In this document: positions 23,750 to 30,753 of the stretch, one piece after another
Layout of the letters: each line of letters opens with the position of its first letter
How positions within the stretch are numbered: the stretch's first letter is position 1
Source of the DNA: Gaiellasilicea sp035575835
GTDB taxonomy: Bacteria > Actinomycetota > Thermoleophilia > Gaiellales > Gaiellaceae
Length of the DNA stretch: 36,423 nt
Direction: 5' to 3'
NCBI GenBank assembly: GCA_035575835.1
Contig: DATLXM010000167.1
Span: 1-36,423, forward strand
Notes under the pieces: generated by a model
What the model was told of the DNA's origin: nothing
The model's database searches: none
What the model saw: only the letters and a program-made list of their open reading frames with translations
Position numbers and translations under genes: made by a program

Positions 23750-23777
23750 TCAACAGGCTGCCCCGTTCAACAGGCTG
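23750..23777. repeat. Short direct repeat at the 3' end of rmlC
   Basis: TCAACAGGCTG occurs at 23750-23760 and 23767-23777, 6 nt apart. The second copy contains the rmlC stop codon. It looks like a small slippage duplication in the rmlC-rmlD spacer. Confidence 0.7.
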
Positions 23778-24231
23778 AAGAGTCTCGCGGAGAGAGGATC
23801 GGGGTCTCGGTGCTCCAGAGGTGCTTGACGCGCGGGTCGGCCCAGCAGAGACCGTGCTCGTCCGGTTCCGCCGGGTCGTACTCCTCGGTCACGTGGTAAC
23901 AGAAGAGGAGATCCGTGAGCGCCTCGAAGCCGTGTGCGTGGCGGCCGGGGACGTAGATCGCGACCGGGTTCTCGTCGCCGATGTCCTCGGTGAACGTCTC
24001 GTCCGTCTCCCGGTCGAGGACGACGACCCGCGCCGTTCCCTGGAGGCAGACGAAGAGATCGTCCTGACCTCGCTCGTGGAAGTGGAGGCCGCGGAGGACG
24101 CCCTGGCGCGAGAACGAGACGTTGGTCTGGCGCGTCGCCTTCGGGAGAGCGCTCTCGCGCCGGAGCTCGACGAACCACCCGCGCTCGTCTTCGAAGCGCT
24201 CGAGCGGAATCCGGAGCAGCCCCTCGATCAC
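23767..24231 (-). CDS. rmlC: dTDP-4-dehydrorhamnose 3,5-epimerase family protein
   Basis: A cupin-fold epimerase of the dTDP-rhamnose pathway, 154 aa. It has the family features: FEDERGWFVELRRE near the N-terminus, NVSFSRQGVLRGLHFH with the catalytic His H50, VVVLDRETD, PGRHAHGFEAL, and the terminal TEEYDPAEPDEHGLCWADP. It is shorter than typical RmlC (about 180 aa) and ends soon after WADP, lacking part of the usual C-terminus. Its 3,5-epimerase role is inferred mainly from the complete rml context. The GTG start overlaps the rmlA stop (GTGA). Confidence 0.9.
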   Translation of the reverse strand: MIEGLLRIPLERFEDERGWFVELRRESALPKATRQTNVSFSRQGVLRGLHFHERGQDDLFVCLQGTARVVVLDRETDETFTEDIGDENPVAIYVPGRHAHGFEALTDLLFCYHVTEEYDPAEPDEHGLCWADPRVKHLWSTETPILSPRDSSAC

Positions 24232-25013
24232 GCGAGCTTGTTGACGCCGGTCCGGGCGATCAGCGCGCCGATCTCCGGCAGCGACTCCTGCGTTCCCGCA
24301 TCTTCCCACCAGCCGGTGACGCGATGGCACGCGAGCGTTCCCTGCTCCGCGTAGTGGCGGTTGACGTCGGTGATCTCGAGCTCCCCCCGCGAGGACGGCC
24401 GGAGGTCGCCGATCAGCCCGAAGACGTCCGGCGAGTAGGCGTAGAGCCCCACGACGGCGTCGCTCGACGGAGGCGAGTCGTAGCGGGTGTCGACCACGCC
24501 CGCCTTCTCGACGACATCGGTGACGCGACCGTCCTCGCCGTAGACGACGACGCCGAAGCGTTCAGGGTCGGGAACGTCCTTGACGAAGACGGCGGCTCCG
24601 TCGCCGCTGTCGACGAATGATTTGATCGCGGCCACCTCTGCGTACTCGAAGAGGTTGTCGCCCAGGCAGACGAGGAGCTTGTCATCGCCGGCGAAGCTCT
24701 CGGCCATCCCCACGACTTGCGCGATCCCGCCCGCTTCGGTTTGCACCTTGTAGGTCAGGTCGAGATCGAAGAGCGGCTCGTCGGAGCCTCGCTTCGGGAG
24801 CCGGCCGTTCCCGAGCAGGTCGATCAGCTGACCCGCATGACCCTGCCCCGTCACGATCAACACCTCGCTGACCCCGGCGAGCTGGAGCAGTTGGAGCGGG
24901 TAGTAGATCATCGGCCAACCGCCGACCGGAAGCAGGTGCTTGTTGACGACGCGCGTCAGCTCGCCGAGCCGCGTCCCCTCGCCACCGGCTGCAATCAATC
25001 CCTTCACGCTCAC
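24228..25013 (-). CDS. rmlA: Glucose-1-phosphate thymidylyltransferase (RmlA-like)
   Basis: First enzyme of the rhamnose pathway, making dTDP-glucose from dTTP and glucose-1-phosphate; 261 aa. It has the nucleotidyltransferase motif AAGGEGTRLGELT, the lysine in NKHLLPVGGWPMIYYPL, the metal aspartate region VCLGDNLF, and RGELEITDVNRHY. It is about 30 residues shorter than classical RmlA, lacking the C-terminal helices used for allosteric dTDP-rhamnose binding, so feedback control may differ. The GTG at 25013 overlaps the YitT-like stop (GTGA); GTG 25007 is an alternative. Confidence 0.9.
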   Translation of the reverse strand: MSVKGLIAAGGEGTRLGELTRVVNKHLLPVGGWPMIYYPLQLLQLAGVSEVLIVTGQGHAGQLIDLLGNGRLPKRGSDEPLFDLDLTYKVQTEAGGIAQVVGMAESFAGDDKLLVCLGDNLFEYAEVAAIKSFVDSGDGAAVFVKDVPDPERFGVVVYGEDGRVTDVVEKAGVVDTRYDSPPSSDAVVGLYAYSPDVFGLIGDLRPSSRGELEITDVNRHYAEQGTLACHRVTGWWEDAGTQESLPEIGALIARTGVNKLA

Positions 25014-25657
25014 GCGGGCGATGCTACTGCGGGAACGGTCAGGGGCGTCCGTTCCAGGAGCCAGAAGGAGAGCTCGACTGCCGGCCCGATCCCGAGCGCG
25101 AAGACGAGCGTGCCGACGCCGACGGTGCCGCCGAAGGCGAAGCCCACCCCCAGCGCACCGAGCTCGATCACCGTCCTGGCCACCCCGATCCGGAGATGAA
25201 GCCGCAGCGCCGTCACGAGCATCAGCGAATCGCGCGGGCCGGCGCCCATCGTCGGGGCGATGTAGAACGCGGAGCCGGCGCCGAAGCACAGGAGCGCCAG
25301 GGGCAGCATCGCGATCCGGAGGCCGAGCGACTCGTCCGACAGCAAGGTCACGACATCGATCTCGGTCAGCACGATCACGAAGGTCCCGATCAGGAGCGCG
25401 TTCAGGAGCGTTCCGAGCCCGATGTAGGCACGGAGCGCCCAGGCGACCGTGAGGATCGCGGCCGAGACGACCAGGTTGGCGACGCCGAAGCCGATGTCGA
25501 GCTGCTCGGCGAGGCCCTGGTGGAGCACGTCCCAGGGCGGAAGTCCGAGCTCGGACTCGAGGAAGAGGACGACTCCGACGGCGCAGAGGAAGAGCCCGAA
25601 GACGAGCACGGTCAGCCTCGTCGCGAAACCGCCGCGCAGCTCGGGTGGCGTGTGCAC
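25010..25657 (-). CDS. YitT/YczE-like integral membrane protein
   Basis: A 215-residue protein with about six transmembrane helices. It starts TRLTVLVFGLFLCAVGVVL, followed by the family-typical ELGLPPWDVLHQGLAEQLDI and a matching second-half motif, APTMGAGPRDSLMLVTALR, showing an internal two-fold repeat. Members (YczE, YyaS, YitT) have no firmly known transport substrate. It is the first gene of the rml operon and is coupled to rmlA by a 4-nt overlap, so it may serve export or sensing linked to rhamnose glycan; that is inference. GTG start with TAGCTT 7 nt upstream. Confidence 0.85.
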   Translation of the reverse strand: MHTPPELRGGFATRLTVLVFGLFLCAVGVVLFLESELGLPPWDVLHQGLAEQLDIGFGVANLVVSAAILTVAWALRAYIGLGTLLNALLIGTFVIVLTEIDVVTLLSDESLGLRIAMLPLALLCFGAGSAFYIAPTMGAGPRDSLMLVTALRLHLRIGVARTVIELGALGVGFAFGGTVGVGTLVFALGIGPAVELSFWLLERTPLTVPAVASPA

Positions 25658-25664
25658 GCTTCAG

Positions 25665-25670
25665 AAGCTA
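25665..25670 (-). promoter_or_regulatory. Probable leaderless -10 element for the yitT-rml operon (TAGCTT)
   Basis: TAGCTT on the minus strand ends 7 nt before GTG 25657. The whole spacer to the divergent gene at 25693 is 35 nt, so the -35 region must overlap that gene's leader or coding sequence. On the other strand TAGAAC (25681-25686) is a weaker candidate 6 nt before ATG 25693. Confidence 0.5.
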
Positions 25671-25692
25671 CCCGTCGTGATAGAACGCGCTC

Positions 25693-25911
25693 ATGAGCGA
25701 ACGCGACGACGACGCCACGGAGCTCCAGCACGAGCCGCAGGTCCTCCAGGGAGACGACGACAGTCCCCGCCAGCCTGCCCCTCCACTCGACCCGTACACG
25801 CCGGAGCCGGGGCCGGGGCCAGGTGAGCGCCGCGCGTTCAACACGATGCGGCTGGCGTTCATCCCGATCGCGATCGTGATCGCGGTCGTGCTCTACGCCG
25901 CGATTCGCTAG
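25693..25911 (+). CDS. Small C-terminally anchored membrane protein
   Basis: A 72-residue protein: an acidic, Pro/Gln-rich N-terminus (ERDDDATELQHEPQVLQGDD, then PEPGPGPGE) and one transmembrane helix at the C-terminus (about 52-71, LAFIPIAIVIAVVLYAAIR). No family is recognised. It is divergent from the yitT-rml operon and converges on the glycoside hydrolase, ending 7 nt from its stop. No Shine-Dalgarno is visible. Confidence 0.6.
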   Translation: MSERDDDATELQHEPQVLQGDDDSPRQPAPPLDPYTPEPGPGPGERRAFNTMRLAFIPIAIVIAVVLYAAIR

Positions 25912-25918
25912 TCGCGCG

Positions 25919-27159
25919 TCAGCGAACGGCGATCGGGGAGCTGAAGCCGCCGTCCTGCGGTGAGTGGATCCGGACGAGGCTGCCGCGCGCCGCGACGACC
26001 GCGACGCTGAAGTAGCCGCGGCTGTTCGTCCGGCTCGTCCCACCGACGAAGCGCCACGCGCCGCCGCTCCGAACCTGCACCCGGTAGGTCTGCGCGCCGA
26101 GGCGCGGCCGGACCTGCCCCCAGAGCACGACTTTGCCGCCGCTTCGTCCGGCCTGCGTGAACGGCAGCGGGAACGAGAGCGAGGCGAGTTTCGGTGCGCG
26201 CCCGTGCGCAGGTAGAGGCCGCTCTGGAAGCGCTCGATCGTGGGCTCGTCGACGACCAGGTACTGAATCAGCATGTCGACGCGCGGCGCCTTGAAGGCGC
26301 GGAAAGCGGCCTGCCCGAGGAACTCCGCCTGGCGCGCCTGGGAGACTCCCCCGACACCCGTCTGGTAGGCGTACTCCGTCAGCCAGATCCGCTTCGGCCC
26401 GAAGGCGCGACCGACCTCGCCGAGAAGCCGCTCGAGCGTCGCCATCGTGATCGTCTCGCACCCCACCTGCGTGCAGCCGCCCGCGAAGGGCGTGTCGGTA
26501 GGCCGGGCCGGATACGGATGATGGGCGTAGGCGTCGAGTCGGGCACCTGCGGCGCGCATCCCGCGGATCCACTCGACCGGCGAGACCCCGGCCGACCCGG
26601 CGCGCGGTGCCGTGACGCCACCCGCGACCTTCGCGCGAGGATTCGCTGCGTGGATCGCCGCGTAGCCCGGATTGAGGAGCGAGCGGACGTAGACCGAGGG
26701 AACCGTCGGGCGCAACCAGCGAGCCTGGTTCGGTTCGTTCCAGATCAGCCACTCGCGGACCCACGAGTACCGGGTCGCGGCGGCGCGAGCGAAACCCGAG
26801 AAGCTGGCCGCGGTCGGAACATAGTTGGAGGCCTTGTCGCCGTTGGCCCAGCGTGGTGAGCCGACGAGCCCGACGACGGCGCCGATCCCCCGGGAGTGGA
26901 GGCCGCGCAGGACCTCGTCGCTGCTCGCCCAGTCGGGCCGACCCTCCGCCGCCTCGATCGTGTTCCAGTGCAGGTTGAACCTGACGATGTCGACGCCGAG
27001 GCTCTCGAGGCGGTCGAGCCTGCTCTCGAGTGTGCCCGGGCCGTGGGCGAGCCAGGCGTCGTCCTGGATCCCGAACCGGACGCCGCTCGCAGCCTCACCC
27101 GAGGGGGCAAAAGTGCCGAGCAGGACGGCGAGGGCTCCGATCGCGAGGAAACAGCGCAT
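25919..27159 (-). pseudogene. Secreted clan GH-A glycoside hydrolase, frameshifted near its C-terminal domain
   Basis: The gene reads in one frame from ATG 27159 through a signal peptide (MRCFLAIGALAVLLGTF) and a TIM-barrel hydrolase. The acid/base Glu is E142 in IWNEPN and the likely nucleophile is E262 in WLTEYAYQT. After SGLYLRTGA (about residue 321, base 26197) the frame turns into low-complexity nonsense. The next frame resumes sense at PKLASLSFPLPF (base 26194) and gives a C-terminal beta domain (VVLWGQVRPRLGAQTYRVQV ... SSPIAVR) ending at 25919. A single missing base or two extra bases near 26195-26200 explains it. It may be a true mutation leaving the barrel intact, or a sequencing error. 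Family resembles GH5/GH39-like proteins; substrate unknown. Confidence 0.8.
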
Positions 27160-27206
27160 CGAGGTCAGTCTGCCCGGGTCCCGCCGCGACACACGTCAGG
27201 ATTCGG

Positions 27207-27356
27207 TTAAGTCCGGGCCTTCGCCTCGCGGATCCGCCGCCTTGCCGCCTTGCGCCGCTTGACCGAGGGCGCCAGCCTAACGGCCGCAAACCAGACGTAC
27301 GTCCCGAACGCGAGGGCCGCGCCGAGGAGCCTGAGGATGCGGCGGACGAGCGTCAT
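27207..27356 (-). CDS. Very small membrane protein (49 aa)
   Basis: From ATG 27356 the frame encodes one transmembrane helix (about 8-27, LRLLGAALAFGTYVWFAAVR) and a highly basic tail (KRRKAARRRIREAKA). The size is at the lower limit for confident calling. It is supported by the leaderless-type TAGGAT 7 nt upstream and by its position, divergent from hsp20. No family is recognised. Confidence 0.5.
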   Translation of the reverse strand: MTLVRRILRLLGAALAFGTYVWFAAVRLAPSVKRRKAARRRIREAKART

Positions 27357-27363
27357 GCGTCGA

Positions 27364-27369
27364 ATCCTA
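27364..27369 (-). promoter_or_regulatory. Probable leaderless -10 element for the 49-aa gene (TAGGAT)
   Basis: TAGGAT ends 7 nt before ATG 27356 on the minus strand. It lies back to back with the hsp20 element in a 37-nt spacer. Confidence 0.45.
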
Positions 27370-27379
27370 CGTGGAGGGG

Positions 27380-27385
27380 TAGTCT
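27380..27385 (+). promoter_or_regulatory. Probable leaderless -10 element for hsp20-lon (TAGTCT)
   Basis: TAGTCT ends 8 nt before ATG 27394. I see neither a CIRCE inverted repeat nor a HAIR-type repeat in the 37-nt spacer, so heat-shock control, if any, is not by those known sites here. Confidence 0.45.
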
Positions 27386-27393
27386 CTCGGAGC

Positions 27394-27831
27394 ATGGCGA
27401 AGCGTGATATCGACCGCCTGCAGGGGGAGATCGAAGAGCTCTTCGCCGACCTCTGGCAGGTGCCGCGCTTCGCGGGGCTGCGACACGGCTTCAGGCCGGT
27501 GGTGGACTGCTTCCACACCGCCGACCCGCACCAGCTGACCGTCGTCGTCGAACTGCCCGGGGTCGATCCCGAATCGGTCGAGGTGGCGGTGGAGGAGCGC
27601 TCTCTGACGATCTCCGGCGAGCGGGTGCGGCCGAGGATCGAGGGTCAGGTCTACCAGCAGATGGAGATCGAATACGGGGCCTTCACCCGCTCGATCCAGC
27701 TCGCCGAGGACATCGACGTGGGCGCCTCGAACGCGAGCTACGAGCGCGGGCTGCTCACGATCACGCTCCCGATCAGCGAACGGCCGCCCCGGCCGCAGGC
27801 CGTCGCAATCATCGTCCGGCGGATCGAATGA
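27394..27831 (+). CDS. hsp20: Hsp20/alpha-crystallin small heat-shock protein
   Basis: A 145-residue ATP-independent holdase chaperone. The alpha-crystallin domain spans about 45-135, with LTVVVELPGVDPESVEVAVEE, the LTISGERVR strand and the terminal signature YERGLLTITLPI (A/G-x-L-n-x-x-x-P type). The N-terminal arm is short (DIDRLQGEIEELFADLWQ) and a C-terminal P-x-I/V-like tail (PQAVAIIV) is present. Its stop overlaps the lon start (ATGA), so holdase and protease are made together. The ATG at 27394 has no good Shine-Dalgarno. Confidence 0.93.
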   Translation: MAKRDIDRLQGEIEELFADLWQVPRFAGLRHGFRPVVDCFHTADPHQLTVVVELPGVDPESVEVAVEERSLTISGERVRPRIEGQVYQQMEIEYGAFTRSIQLAEDIDVGASNASYERGLLTITLPISERPPRPQAVAIIVRRIE

Positions 27832-30227
27832 GCAAGGCGAGCGACGGCGCGACCGAGACGCCGACCCGGCTGCCGGTGCTGCCGCTCAAGGAGACCGTCG
27901 TCTTTCCCGAGTCGATGACGCCCCTCGCCGTCGGGCAGGAGCGCTCGATCAAGCTGATCGACGACGTCGTCGCCGGCGAGCGGATGCTCGCGCTCCTGAC
28001 CGTCAAGGACGCCGACTCGGAGCAGCCCGGCTGGGACGACGTCTACGGCGTGGGCACGCTCGCGGTCGTGCACAAGATGATCAAGGTGCCCGACGGGACG
28101 CTCCGGATCCTCGTCCAGGGCCTGCAGCGACTCCGGCTCGTGGCACCGATTCAGGACGACCCGTATCTCGTGGGCGAGTTCGAGGAGGTGCACGACCTCG
28201 TGCCCGACTCGCCGGCCGTCCAGGCCTTGACCCGCAACGTCCAGGCGCAGTTCGGCCGGATCATCGGGATGACCCCGTACCTCCCCGAGGAGCTCCAGCT
28301 CGCAGCCGCGAACGTGGAAGATCCGAGCGCGCTCTGCCATCTCGTCGCCTCGACGCTGAGGCTGAAGACCGACGAGCGCCAGGCGCTCCTCGAGACCCTG
28401 GACGTGGAGGAGCGCCTTCGAGCGGTTTCGGTGATCCTCGAGCGCGAGCTCGACGTCTCCGAGCTCGGGACGAAGATCCAGACGCAGGTCGCGTCCGAGA
28501 TCGAGAAGGGCCAGCGCGAGTACTTCCTCCGTCAGCAGCTGAAGGCGATCCAGGACGAGCTCGGCGAAGGTGACGAGCATCAGGCAGAGGTGAACGAGCT
28601 CCGGGGGCAGATTGAGGCGAAGGGGCTGCCGGACGACGCGCTCAAGGCCGCGAACCGCGAGCTCGCGCGCCTCGAGAAACTCCCCCCCGCCGCGGCCGAG
28701 TACGGCGTCATTCGGACCTACCTCGACTGGATCCTCAGTATCCCCTGGAGCGAGACCACGACCGACAACCTCGATCTCGAGCACGCCCGAGCCATTCTCG
28801 ACGAGGATCACTTCGACCTCGAGAAGGTCAAGGAGCGGATCATCGAGTACCTCGCCGTCTCGAAGCTGAAGGGCGACCTCGCCGGTCCGATCCTCTGCTT
28901 CGTCGGCCCTCCGGGCGTCGGCAAGACCTCGCTCGGCCAGTCGATCGCGCGCAGCGTCGGGCGCAAGTTCGCCCGGATCTCGGTCGGAGGCGTGCGCGAC
29001 GAGGCGGAGATCCGCGGCCACCGGCGCACCTACATCGGCGCGATGCCCGGCACGATCATCCGCGCGCTCCGCGACGCCGACTCCCGCAATCCGGTCTTCC
29101 TGATCGACGAGATCGACAAGATGGGCTCCGACGCGTTCCGGGGGGATCCCGCCTCGGCGATGCTCGAGGTCCTCGATCCGCACCAGCATCAGTCGTTCCG
29201 CGACCACTACCTCGACCTCCCGTTCGACCTCTCTCAGGTGCTCTTCATCTGCACTGCGAACACGCTCGACACGATCCCGGGGCCGCTGCTCGACCGGATG
29301 GACGTGATCCAGCTCTCCGGCTACACGCACGACGAAAAGCTCGGGATCGCGAAGCGCTATCTCGTCCCGAAGCAGCTGAAGGAGCACGGCCTGACCAAGT
29401 CGCGGTTCTCGTTCGGGGACAAGCCGCTGAAGCTCGTGATCGGCGAGTACACACGTGAGGCTGGAGTCCGGAGCCTGGAGCGCCAGATCGCGACCCTCTG
29501 CCGCAAGGCCGCGACGCTGATCGCGAAGGGCGAGGCCGAGAAGCTGAAGGTCGACGAGGCGCAGGTGCGGGAATGGCTCGGCCCCCGCCGCTACTCGAGC
29601 GAGGCGCGGAAGCGGACGGCCGACCCGGGCGTCGCAACCGGGCTCGCCTATACCGCCGTCGGCGGCGATGTCCTCTTCATCGAGGCGACGGCCTACGAGG
29701 GCAAGGGAAAGCTCCAGATCACGGGGCAACTCGGACAGGTGATGCAGGAGTCCGCACAGGCGGCGCTTTCCTGGATCCGCTCCCATGCGGCCGAGGTCGG
29801 GCTCGAGCCGGGGTGGTTCGCCTCGCACGACATCCACATCCACGTCCCGGCCGGCGCGGTGCCGAAGGACGGACCCTCGGCCGGGATCACGATGGCGACG
29901 GCGATCGCCTCGCTCGTGAAGGGCCAACCGGTCTCCGAGGAGGTCGGGATGACCGGGGAGATCACTCTCACGGGCCAGGTGCTGCCGATCGGCGGGCTGC
30001 GGGAGAAAGTCCTCGCCGCCCAGCGGGCCGGGCTGAAGCGCGTGATCATGCCGCGCGAGAACGAGCCCGACCTCGAAGATCTGCCCCCGGAGACGCGCGC
30101 GGAGATGACGTTCATCCCGGTCGACTCGATTCAGGAGGTGCTCGCGAACGCTTTCGACGGAGATGCGCTCGCCCCACGCCGGCGGCGGGCCTCGCTCGAA
30201 CCGCAGGCGGCCGCGCCCGCTCGCTAG
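27828..30227 (+). CDS. lon: ATP-dependent protease La
   Basis: Lon, 799 aa, full length; degrades misfolded and regulatory proteins in the cytoplasm as a hexamer. The N-terminal substrate domain starts LPVLPLKETVVFPESMTPL; a coiled helical region follows (about 200-300). The AAA module has Walker A GPPGVGKT at 360-367 and Walker B FLIDEIDKM (D427, E428). The protease domain has the Ser-Lys dyad S684 (KDGPSAG) and K727 (LREKVLAAQRAG). The C-terminus ends in a basic, Ala-rich tail (PRRRRASLEPQAAAPAR). It is coupled to hsp20 by ATGA, an association suggesting that sHSP-bound clients are passed to Lon. Confidence 0.98.
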   Translation: MSKASDGATETPTRLPVLPLKETVVFPESMTPLAVGQERSIKLIDDVVAGERMLALLTVKDADSEQPGWDDVYGVGTLAVVHKMIKVPDGTLRILVQGLQRLRLVAPIQDDPYLVGEFEEVHDLVPDSPAVQALTRNVQAQFGRIIGMTPYLPEELQLAAANVEDPSALCHLVASTLRLKTDERQALLETLDVEERLRAVSVILERELDVSELGTKIQTQVASEIEKGQREYFLRQQLKAIQDELGEGDEHQAEVNELRGQIEAKGLPDDALKAANRELARLEKLPPAAAEYGVIRTYLDWILSIPWSETTTDNLDLEHARAILDEDHFDLEKVKERIIEYLAVSKLKGDLAGPILCFVGPPGVGKTSLGQSIARSVGRKFARISVGGVRDEAEIRGHRRTYIGAMPGTIIRALRDADSRNPVFLIDEIDKMGSDAFRGDPASAMLEVLDPHQHQSFRDHYLDLPFDLSQVLFICTANTLDTIPGPLLDRMDVIQLSGYTHDEKLGIAKRYLVPKQLKEHGLTKSRFSFGDKPLKLVIGEYTREAGVRSLERQIATLCRKAATLIAKGEAEKLKVDEAQVREWLGPRRYSSEARKRTADPGVATGLAYTAVGGDVLFIEATAYEGKGKLQITGQLGQVMQESAQAALSWIRSHAAEVGLEPGWFASHDIHIHVPAGAVPKDGPSAGITMATAIASLVKGQPVSEEVGMTGEITLTGQVLPIGGLREKVLAAQRAGLKRVIMPRENEPDLEDLPPETRAEMTFIPVDSIQEVLANAFDGDALAPRRRRASLEPQAAAPAR

Positions 30228-30312
30228 GCCCCAGCGGTTAGGACCGTTTGCAGCCTCGCGCCTTCGGCAACACTGATTCGGCGACTACGACACTCGAAAG
30301 GACGAGCCAGCC

Positions 30313-30753
30313 ATGGCGAAAACGAAGGACAGGTTCTACGACACGGCCGACACGGTGCGGCCCTACGTCGACCGCGCGATGCACGACGAAGACCTCCGCG
30401 ACAACCTCAAGGAGGCGTTCAACGCCGCCCGGGACGTCTACGCGGAGCTCCTCGGCGGCCGCAATCTGACGGCGACCGCGACCCGCGTCGCGACCGACAA
30501 GGACATTCAGGACAACCTGAAGAAGACGATCGACGAGCTACGCACCGCGGCCGACCGGATCCAGGGCAAGAAGGATCACGGAACCCGCAACTCGATGATC
30601 CTGATGGTGGGGATCGCCGCCGGTATCCTGCTCAACCCGATGACCGGCCCGCAGACCCGCAAGTGGGTCATGGAGAAGATCTCGGGCGAGAGTTCCGACG
30701 ACTTCAGCTACACGTCGGGCGATTCCGCCGGCAAGTCCGACAGCGCGGCCTAA
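30313..30753 (+). CDS. YtxH-like membrane-associated stress protein
   Basis: A 146-residue protein with amphipathic helices (RPYVDRAMHDEDLRDNLKEA, and the related DKDIQDNLKKTIDELRTAAD), a hydrophobic segment at about 95-108 (SMILMVGIAAGILLNP) followed by TGPQTRKWVMEKI, and a Ser/Asp-rich tail. The helix then GPxTRKxV pattern resembles YtxH-family general-stress proteins, though the match is modest. A purine-rich AAAGGA site precedes the ATG. It follows lon by 85 nt and its stop abuts the stop of the convergent M23 gene. Confidence 0.7.
   Translation: MAKTKDRFYDTADTVRPYVDRAMHDEDLRDNLKEAFNAARDVYAELLGGRNLTATATRVATDKDIQDNLKKTIDELRTAADRIQGKKDHGTRNSMILMVGIAAGILLNPMTGPQTRKWVMEKISGESSDDFSYTSGDSAGKSDSAA

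Noticed and set aside
25612..27192. 526-residue uninterrupted version of the glycoside hydrolase
   Set aside because: After about residue 321 the frame is Arg/Ser nonsense that overlaps two other genes; the true C-terminal domain continues in another frame.
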